A stretch of DNA of 11,027 bases from NCBI GenBank assembly GCA_023414985.1, contig JAEZLY010000186.1, forward strand, positions 1 to 11,027, in the 5' to 3' direction. The notes under the pieces are model-generated. The model saw nothing but the letters and a program-made list of their open reading frames with translations. It did not search any database and was not told where the DNA came from. Positions 6,103 to 11,027 of this stretch are shown here, piece by piece (position 1 is the stretch's first letter; every line of letters begins with the position of its first letter). The translations under genes were made by a program, and so were the position numbers. This stretch comes from Bacillota bacterium. Lineage in GTDB: Bacteria; Bacillota; Clostridia; Lachnospirales; Lachnospiraceae.

Positions 6103-7392
6103 ATGAAAAGAATAAATCTGAACAGTGAAACAAAGAAGAATATATTGGAGAATCTTTTGAAAAGAAGCCCAAATCAATACGAGGAATATGCCAAGGTTGT
6201 GGCTGATATCTTAAATGAAGTCAGAGCTAACAAGGATGAGGCGTTATTTGAATTTACAAGACGCTTTGATAAAGCAGAGCTGACCAAGGAGATCTTGCGT
6301 GTAACCAACGAGGAAATTGAGGAAGCTTATACTAAAGTAGCTCCTGAGGTTCTTGCAGTCATTCGCAAGGCAATCGTTAATATTGAAACCTATCACAGCA
6401 AGCAGAAGCAGTACAGCTGGTTCGACACGACTGAGAATGGAACGATCCTCGGACAAAAGGTGACTCCGATCGAAGCAGTGGGAGTCTATGTTCCGGGTGG
6501 AAAGGCAGCATATCCGTCCTCCGTATTGATGAACGTAATACCGGCTAAGGTAGCCGGAGTAAAGAGAATTGCCATGACCACGCCCTGCGGCAGGGATGGA
6601 AAGGTAACACCTGGAACCTTAGTCGCTGCTAAGGAAGCAGGAGTTACTGAAATCTATAAGGTGGGTGGAGCACAGGCGATTGCCGCTCTGGCTTATGGTA
6701 CGGAAAGCATTGCAAAGGTTGATAAAATCGTTGGCCCGGGAAATATCTATGTAGCACTTGCCAAGAAAGCGGTTTACGGTCATGTCAGTATCGATTCCAT
6801 TGCAGGACCCAGTGAGATTCTGGTGCTGGCAGATGAGACGGCGAATCCAAGATATGTGGCTGCAGATCTGCTTTCCCAGGCGGAACATGATGAACTGGCT
6901 TCCGCTATCCTGATTACCACCAGCAGCGAGCTGGCGGAGAAGGTGTCTGAAGAGGTGGATCTTTTTGTGACACAGCTGTCCCGTAAAGAGATTATAGAAA
7001 AATCCTTAGATAACTATGGCTATATCATGGTGGCGGAGACTTTGGAGGAAGCGGTTGAAGCTGCCAATGAGATCGCGTCCGAGCACCTGGAAATCATGAT
7101 GAAGGATGCCTTTATGGTAATGACAAAGATTAAGAATGCAGGGGCAATCTTTATCGGTGAGTATTCCAGCGAACCGCTTGGAGACTATATGGCAGGCCCG
7201 AACCATATTCTTCCGACCAATGGAACCGCAAAATTCTTCTCACCTCTCGGTGTGGACGATTTTATTAAGAAGTCAAGCATCATCTCTTATTCGAGAGAAG
7301 CATTGGAGCCGATCTATCGTGACATCGTTACCTTTGCAAACTCGGAAAGCCTTACAGCACATGCTAATTCCATTGCTGTAAGATTTGAATAA
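6103..7392 (+). CDS. hisD: Histidinol dehydrogenase HisD
   Basis: Zn2+-dependent enzyme that oxidises L-histidinol to L-histidine in two NAD+-linked steps, the last reactions of the pathway. With the ATG at 6103 it has 429 residues, the usual length. The signature region GPGNIYVALAKKAVYG through SIAGPSEILVLAD is intact. The zinc ligands and catalytic residues fall at the positions known from E. coli HisD or within a residue of them: Q259 and H262 in LSQAEHD, E327 and H328 in ASEHLE, D361 in EPLGDY, and H420 in LTAHANS. Also present are the AVGVYVPGG segment (125-133) and the PNHILPTNGTA motif. The next gene is 94 bp downstream, with a consensus promoter in the gap. No defects are seen. Confidence 0.96.
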   Translation: MKRINLNSETKKNILENLLKRSPNQYEEYAKVVADILNEVRANKDEALFEFTRRFDKAELTKEILRVTNEEIEEAYTKVAPEVLAVIRKAIVNIETYHSKQKQYSWFDTTENGTILGQKVTPIEAVGVYVPGGKAAYPSSVLMNVIPAKVAGVKRIAMTTPCGRDGKVTPGTLVAAKEAGVTEIYKVGGAQAIAALAYGTESIAKVDKIVGPGNIYVALAKKAVYGHVSIDSIAGPSEILVLADETANPRYVAADLLSQAEHDELASAILITTSSELAEKVSEEVDLFVTQLSRKEIIEKSLDNYGYIMVAETLEEAVEAANEIASEHLEIMMKDAFMVMTKIKNAGAIFIGEYSSEPLGDYMAGPNHILPTNGTAKFFSPLGVDDFIKKSSIISYSREALEPIYRDIVTFANSESLTAHANSIAVRFE

Positions 7393-7395
7393 AGT

Positions 7396-7423
7396 TTGAC
7401 ATTTATTTCACTTAATGTATAAT
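7396..7423 (+). promoter_or_regulatory. Internal sigma-A promoter between hisD and hisB
   Basis: TTGACA at 7396-7401 and TATAAT at 7418-7423 are both perfect hexamers with a 16-bp spacer. The -35 starts only 3 bp after the hisD stop codon. Transcription would begin near 7430, about 57 nt before the hisB start. It would drive hisB, hisA and hisIE independently of hisZGD, and perhaps alaS as well, since no strong terminator separates it. Confidence 0.8.
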
Positions 7424-7427
7424 AATA

Positions 7428-7459
7428 TCATCAGCGGGAGGTAAGAAAACTGTTGATGA
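7428..7459 (+). repeat. Potential stem-loop in the hisB leader
   Basis: TCATCAGCGG at 7428-7437 can pair with CTGTTGATGA at 7450-7459: ten pairs, two of them G-U, around a 12-nt loop GAGGTAAGAAAA. Part of a Shine-Dalgarno-like GGGAGG (7436-7441) lies in the loop. The structure starts at about the predicted start of transcripts from the internal promoter, so those transcripts may lack the first one or two pairs. A read-through transcript from hisZ would hold all of them. Its role is unknown. Confidence 0.5.
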
Positions 7460-7470
7460 AAGCCTCGAAT

Positions 7471-7477
7471 GGAAGGA
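7471..7477 (+). promoter_or_regulatory. Ribosome binding site deciding the hisB start
   Basis: GGAAGGA ends 9 bp before the ATG at 7487. Two earlier in-frame ATGs exist at 7469 and 7478. The first overlaps this site and the second abuts it, so neither can use it. The shorter protein also starts, as HisB proteins do, just before the RxTxET segment. Confidence 0.7.
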
Positions 7478-7486
7478 ATGAGACAG

Positions 7487-8080
7487 ATGAATATCAGAGA
7501 AGCTGTTGTGAACCGACAAACCAAGGAAACTGATATCAGTATGGAATTTACCGTAGATGGAACCGGGAAAGCCCAGATAGAGACAGGTATCGGCTTCTTT
7601 AATCATATGCTCGAGAGCTTTGCCCGTCATGGCTTTTTTGATCTGAAGTTGGCTGTGAAGGGGGATTTATATGTGGACTCCCATCATACAGTGGAGGATA
7701 CAGGAATTGTACTTGGTCAGGCCATCAGAAAAGCCCTTGGAGAGAAGCAGGGAATAAAACGTTATGGTTCCTTTCTGCTTCCGATGGATGAGACTTTGGT
7801 ATTATGCGCAATCGATCTGTCCGGCCGTCCTTATCTGGCTTTTGATGTTGATTTTACAGTGGAAAAGGTAGGATATCTTGAAACGGAACTGGTTAGGGAA
7901 TTTTTCTATGCAATTTCCTATAATGCAGGCATGAATTTACATATCAAAAAACTCAGCGGAGATAATAATCATCATATTATTGAGGCTGTTTTCAAAGCCT
8001 TTGCGAAAGCGTTGGATGAGGCCTGTTCAGTTGACGAACGTATTCAGGGGGTATTATCCACGAAGGGTTCCATCGAATAG
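7487..8080 (+). CDS. hisB: Imidazoleglycerol-phosphate dehydratase HisB
   Basis: Dehydrates imidazole glycerol phosphate to imidazole acetol phosphate, using a di-manganese centre in a 24-subunit assembly. From the ATG at 7487 it has 197 residues and is the monofunctional dehydratase, without the phosphatase domain found in enterobacterial HisB. The family's metal-binding repeats are clear: GIGFFNHMLESFARHGFFDL and DSHHTVEDTGIVLGQA in the first half, then SYNAGMNLHIKKLSGDNNHHIIEAVFKAFAKAL in two contiguous pieces in the second. GRPYLAFDV sits between them. Its substrate normally comes from HisH-HisF, whose genes would be expected next to it but are absent here. hisA follows after 32 bp. Confidence 0.95.
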   Translation: MNIREAVVNRQTKETDISMEFTVDGTGKAQIETGIGFFNHMLESFARHGFFDLKLAVKGDLYVDSHHTVEDTGIVLGQAIRKALGEKQGIKRYGSFLLPMDETLVLCAIDLSGRPYLAFDVDFTVEKVGYLETELVREFFYAISYNAGMNLHIKKLSGDNNHHIIEAVFKAFAKALDEACSVDERIQGVLSTKGSIE

Positions 8081-8112
8081 AGCATATTTTTGAAAGGCAA
8101 AGGGTTGAAGCA

Positions 8113-8841
8113 ATGAAATTGTTTCCGGCAATTGATATAAAAAACGGACAGTGTGTCAGACTGAAACAGGGAAGCTTTCAGGAGGTACTGATATATTCTG
8201 ACGTTCCTTTAAAGATAGCAAAACAATGGGAAGCTTGCGGAGCTTCCTTTATCCATATTGTGGATCTGGATGGTGCACTCGCAGGACACTCTGTCAATGA
8301 TGAGGTTATAAAAAGTATCGTGGAAGAAATCAATATCCCGATTCAAGTAGGCGGCGGGATCCGTACGATTCAGGATATTGAGAATAAGCTTACTCTGGGT
8401 GTAGAGCGTGTCATCATCGGTACGAAGGCCGTTAAAGAGCCGGCATTTATTAAGGAAGCGATAACCTTATTCGGTGCGGAGCATATCGTAATCGGCATTG
8501 ATGCCAAGGACGGAATGGTCGCCATAGAAGGCTGGGAGAAGGTTAGTAATTATCAGGCAGTGGAACTCGCTTTAGAGATGAAAAGCTATGGAGTGAAGAC
8601 CATTGTTTATACGGATATTTCTAAGGACGGCATGCTGCAGGGACCGAATATTATTCATACGAAAGAGCTGGCAGAAGCCACCGGTCTCGATATCATTGCC
8701 TCCGGCGGAGTTTCTTCCATGAAGGATCTGGAACTTTTGAAGGAAAATAAGATTTACGGAGCAATTGTCGGTAAAGCTTTATATGAAAACCGCATTGATT
8801 TAAAGACTGCGGTTCAGATGATAGAGAAAAACGTTAGATAA
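8113..8841 (+). CDS. hisA: ProFAR isomerase HisA
   Basis: Catalyses the Amadori rearrangement of the 5'ProFAR aminoaldose to the PRFAR aminoketose, the fourth reaction of the pathway. The 242-residue protein is a complete (beta/alpha)8 barrel. The catalytic base D8 (FPAIDIKNG) and acid D130 (IGIDAKDG) are present. Both phosphate-binding loops are intact, VGGGIR at 79-84 and ASGGVSS at 197-202, and YTDISKDGM is at 167-174. The Arg/Lys-rich start CVRLKQG is typical of HisA rather than HisF. AAAGGG at 8099-8104 lies 8 bp before ATG. It gives a useful contrast with the barrel-like N-terminus of the next gene, which has lost these loops. Confidence 0.96.
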   Translation: MKLFPAIDIKNGQCVRLKQGSFQEVLIYSDVPLKIAKQWEACGASFIHIVDLDGALAGHSVNDEVIKSIVEEINIPIQVGGGIRTIQDIENKLTLGVERVIIGTKAVKEPAFIKEAITLFGAEHIVIGIDAKDGMVAIEGWEKVSNYQAVELALEMKSYGVKTIVYTDISKDGMLQGPNIIHTKELAEATGLDIIASGGVSSMKDLELLKENKIYGAIVGKALYENRIDLKTAVQMIEKNVR

Positions 8842-8904
8842 TAAGATAAAGATAGGTATCGTTTAGATAACGAAGCATTTCGCATACATTCAGGAACAAT
8901 TCTC

Positions 8905-8910
8905 AGGAGG
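8905..8910 (+). promoter_or_regulatory. Strong ribosome binding site of the hisIE fusion
   Basis: AGGAGG followed by T, an extended Shine-Dalgarno match, lies 8 bp before the ATG at 8919. It supports translation of the full 421-residue protein, including its HisF-like N-terminus, rather than initiation at the HisI domain. I see no comparable site before the HisI part at about 9570. Confidence 0.8.
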
Positions 8911-8918
8911 TAACCAAC

Positions 8919-10184
8919 ATGTCTTACAAGAAAATCATTCCCTATATCAATGCCGAAAATGAAATTGCCGCGAAGGTAATCCAGTTGGCAAAGGATTATT
9001 CCTATGGGGGTGCGGACGAACTGTTCGTATATAATTATTCTAAGGATGAAAAATCCAGAGAAGAATTTCTGACCCTGGCCAAGGAGCTGGCCAAGGAAGC
9101 TGATATCCCTTTTCTGATCGGTTGTTATGTGGATCGACTGGAGGATATTAAAAAGGCTGTTTACACCGGTGCAGATGCGGTCGTAGTTAAATATACTCTT
9201 CTGAATAAGAAAGAACTTCTTAAGGAAGCCGCGGAGCGGTTCGGTTCAGATAAGATTATTGTTGAACTGGATATGATGGAATGCTTGGATACGGAAGAGG
9301 ATTTATGCCATATCCTGTCAGAGGATAAGGTAGGTAAGGTCCTATTAAAGCATGTTGCTTTATCCGAGAATACAAAGCATAAGATTGAACAGTCACCGAT
9401 CCCCGTAATTATCCGGGACAGTCTGATCCGAAATGATATCAGCAGCCTTTTGGGACTGTCCAATGTAGTCGGTGTTGCCACTAATTTTTATGAGAATAAG
9501 GATATCATGAAAGCAAAGCATGCAGTAAAATCGGAAGGGATTGAAGTGAATTCCTTTGAAAGCAAGCTTGCCTTCACGGATTTTAAGCTCGGAGAGAACG
9601 GATTAATTCCCGTTATCATACAGGATTATCGCTCGAATGAAGTATTAATGCTTGCGTATATGAACGAGGAAGCATATAATAAAACTGTTGTGACCGGACG
9701 GATGACATATTATTCTAGAAGCCGTCAGAGCCTTTGGACCAAAGGGGAGACCTCGGGACATTTCCAGTATGTAAAGGAACTTACGCTGGATTGTGACAAG
9801 GATACGATTCTCGCCAGAGTGCTTCAGGTTGGGCCAGCCTGCCATACCGGCAGTAACAGCTGCTTCTTCAATGAACTGGTGAAAAAGGAATATAAAAATA
9901 TCGATCCCTTCCATGTATTCAAGGATGTTTATGAGGTCATCCTTGACCGCAGAAGAAATCCCAAGGAAGGCTCCTATACCAATTATCTGTTCGACAAGGG
10001 ATTGGATAAGATCCTGAAGAAATGCGGTGAGGAAGCCACGGAGATCGTTATTGCCGCCAAGAATCCCGGTGCCGAGGAGCTCCGCTATGAAATTGCGGAT
10101 TATCTGTATCATCTGATGGTATTGATGGCGGAATGCGGACTGGACTGGGAGGATATCACCACAGAGCTGGCTCATAGAAAATAA
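8919..10184 (+). CDS. hisIE: Phosphoribosyl-AMP cyclohydrolase / phosphoribosyl-ATP pyrophosphatase HisIE with an N-terminal degenerate HisF-like domain
   Basis: Catalyses steps two and three: HisE removes pyrophosphate from phosphoribosyl-ATP and HisI opens the adenine ring of phosphoribosyl-AMP. HisI spans about residues 217-325, with the metal-binding D-C-D-K-D (291-295), PACHTG (C308) and NSCFF (C315). HisE spans about 332-421, with the GEEATE helix (370-375) and EIADYLYH (391-398). A usual HisIE has about 200-210 residues; this protein has 421. Residues 1-211 resemble HisF end to end: KKIIPYIN (HisF RIIPCLD), GADELFVYNYS, IPFLIGCYV, GADAVVVKYT, KIIVELDM and a final VVGVATNFYENKDI. The first catalytic Asp is N11 and the second is kept as D118. 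The GGG and SGG phosphate loops read GCY and RDS. HisIE activity is near certain; the N-terminal role is unknown. Confidence 0.92.
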   Translation: MSYKKIIPYINAENEIAAKVIQLAKDYSYGGADELFVYNYSKDEKSREEFLTLAKELAKEADIPFLIGCYVDRLEDIKKAVYTGADAVVVKYTLLNKKELLKEAAERFGSDKIIVELDMMECLDTEEDLCHILSEDKVGKVLLKHVALSENTKHKIEQSPIPVIIRDSLIRNDISSLLGLSNVVGVATNFYENKDIMKAKHAVKSEGIEVNSFESKLAFTDFKLGENGLIPVIIQDYRSNEVLMLAYMNEEAYNKTVVTGRMTYYSRSRQSLWTKGETSGHFQYVKELTLDCDKDTILARVLQVGPACHTGSNSCFFNELVKKEYKNIDPFHVFKDVYEVILDRRRNPKEGSYTNYLFDKGLDKILKKCGEEATEIVIAAKNPGAEELRYEIADYLYHLMVLMAECGLDWEDITTELAHRK

Positions 10185-10200
10185 GAAAAATGCATTTTTC
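10185..10200. repeat. Perfect 16-bp palindrome after hisIE
   Basis: GAAAAATGCATTTTTC begins at the base after the hisIE stop codon and is fully self-complementary. As RNA it could form a six-pair stem with a UGCA loop, but five of the six pairs are A-U. At best it would be a weak terminator ending in UUUUUC. It may reduce read-through into alaS or may be a protein site. Confidence 0.5.
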
Positions 10201-10246
10201 GAGGATGCTGCACGCAACCCGAAAAGCCAAGGAAAAATAGGATATT

Positions 10247-10252
10247 AGGAGG
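10247..10252 (+). promoter_or_regulatory. Ribosome binding site supporting the GTG start of alaS
   Basis: AGGAGG lies 8 bp before the GTG at 10261. The residues encoded from that GTG (xQTYGVNELRRMFLEFF) match the expected AlaRS N-terminus. The first in-frame ATG, at 10291, lies within the conserved first helix and would remove about ten residues. Confidence 0.85.
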
Positions 10253-10260
10253 CAATCTAC

Positions 10261-11027
10261 GTGCAAACATATGGTGTAAATGAATTAAGAAGAATGTTTT
10301 TGGAGTTTTTTGAAAGCAAGGGACATCTTGCCCTGAAAAGCTTTCCTTTGATTCCTCATAATGATAACAGCTTATTACTGATCAATTCCGGTATGGCGCC
10401 TTTGAAGCCGTATTTTACCGGACAGGAGATCCCACCGAGAAAGCGTGTCACCACCTGTCAGAAATGTATCCGTACCGGAGATATTGAAAATGTAGGTAAG
10501 ACCGCAAGACACGGTACCTTCTTTGAGATGCTCGGCAACTTCTCCTTCGGAGATTATTTCAAACATGAGGCGATTGCCTGGTCCTGGGAATTCATGACTG
10601 AGGTGGTTGGACTAGATAAAAATCGTCTGTATCCGTCTGTATATGAAAAAGATGATGAGGCTTTTGAGATCTGGAATAAAGAAATCGGAATACCTGCTGA
10701 TCGTATCTTCCGTATGGGAAAAGCCGATAATTTCTGGGAGCATGGTGCAGGCCCTTGTGGACCCTGTTCCGAGATCTATTATGACCGCGGTGAGAAATAC
10801 GGCTGTGGCAAGGAAGGCTGTACCGTAGGCTGTGATTGTGATCGTTATATTGAGGTATGGAATAACGTATTCACCCAGTTTAATGGTGATGGTAATGGAA
10901 ATTACACAGAGCTTGAGAATAAAAACATTGATACCGGAATGGGTCTTGAAAGACTTGCTACCGTAGTTCAGGATGTAACCTCCATCTTTGATGTGGATAC
11001 CATGAAAGCAATTCGCGATAAGGTATG
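10261..11027 (+). CDS. alaS: Alanyl-tRNA synthetase AlaS, N-terminal part (partial)
   Basis: Attaches alanine to tRNA-Ala. The first 255 codons are present and the gene runs off the window; full AlaRS has about 870-880 residues, so the tRNA-recognition, editing and C-Ala domains are missing from view. The visible class II aminoacylation domain has CQKCIRTGDIENVGKTARH (66-84), motif 2 TFFEMLGNFSFGDYFK (86-101), NFWEHGAGPCGPCSEI (157-172) and motif 3 NIDTGMGLERLA (222-233). A cysteine cluster (C182, C187, C191, C193) occurs in the insert before DRYIEVWN, as in clostridial AlaRS. The start codon is GTG. It lies 76 bp after hisIE with no clear promoter or T-box in between, so it may be partly cotranscribed with the his genes. 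Confidence 0.95.
   Translation, partial: MQTYGVNELRRMFLEFFESKGHLALKSFPLIPHNDNSLLLINSGMAPLKPYFTGQEIPPRKRVTTCQKCIRTGDIENVGKTARHGTFFEMLGNFSFGDYFKHEAIAWSWEFMTEVVGLDKNRLYPSVYEKDDEAFEIWNKEIGIPADRIFRMGKADNFWEHGAGPCGPCSEIYYDRGEKYGCGKEGCTVGCDCDRYIEVWNNVFTQFNGDGNGNYTELENKNIDTGMGLERLATVVQDVTSIFDVDTMKAIRDKV

Noticed and set aside
7456..7533. A 25-codon open frame overlapping the hisB start, preceded by GGGAGG, as a his leader peptide
   Set aside because: It contains no histidine codons, its Shine-Dalgarno spacing is long (14 nt), and it overlaps the hisB coding sequence instead of preceding it.
550..10160. High count of GATATC (about 16 by eye, against about three expected by chance)
   Set aside because: Nearly all are in-frame Asp-Ile codon pairs (GAT ATC) within real genes, so codon preference explains them better than a DNA signal.
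9645..10217. A 190-codon open frame on the - strand opposite hisIE
   Set aside because: It lies antisense to the conserved HisI and HisE domains, has no recognisable domain, and is best explained as a shadow of the coding strand.
10185..10260. A T-box or separate strong promoter for alaS
   Set aside because: The gap is only 76 bp and shows neither paired promoter hexamers nor T-box elements.

Overview
The window looks like chromosomal DNA from a low-to-moderate GC clostridium, most likely a member of the Lachnospiraceae. The grounds are AT-rich intergenic DNA with strong AGGAGG-type ribosome binding sites, a HisZ plus short-form HisG pair, a RecU-type Holliday junction resolvase, and a clostridial-type AlaRS with a cysteine cluster. 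All recognised genes lie on the + strand. There are no RNA genes, mobile elements, CRISPR arrays or prophage signs, and no gap between genes exceeds about 180 bp.

Region 1 (1-3134) concerns RNA modification. It holds the 3' end of an RsmF-like rRNA cytosine-5 methyltransferase, a complete RsuA-type 16S rRNA pseudouridine synthase, a HAD-family phosphatase, and a second pseudouridine synthase of the RluA/RluC/RluD class. Region 2 (3292-3831) is a lone recU. Region 3 (3856-10184) is a histidine biosynthesis operon in the order hisZ-hisG-hisD-hisB-hisA-hisIE. Region 4 (10261 to the window end) is the 5' part of alaS, starting at GTG.

The his genes cover ATP phosphoribosyltransferase (HisZ+HisG), both hydrolytic steps (HisIE), the HisA isomerase, the HisB dehydratase and the HisD dehydrogenase. 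Genes for HisH, HisF, HisC and histidinol-phosphate phosphatase are not in the window. A promoter with two perfect consensus hexamers (TTGACA-17-TATAAT) precedes hisZ, and a long inverted repeat lies at the expected transcript 5' end. A second promoter with perfect hexamers (TTGACA-16-TATAAT) lies between hisD and hisB and is also followed at once by a potential stem-loop.

The most unusual feature is the last his gene. Its protein has about 211 extra residues in front of a normal HisI-HisE fusion. This extension aligns along its length with HisF-type (beta/alpha)8 barrels, but the first catalytic Asp is replaced by Asn and both Gly-rich phosphate-binding loops are lost. It sits exactly where a separate hisF lies in the Bacillus gene order. 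It therefore looks like a decayed or repurposed HisF domain fused to HisIE.
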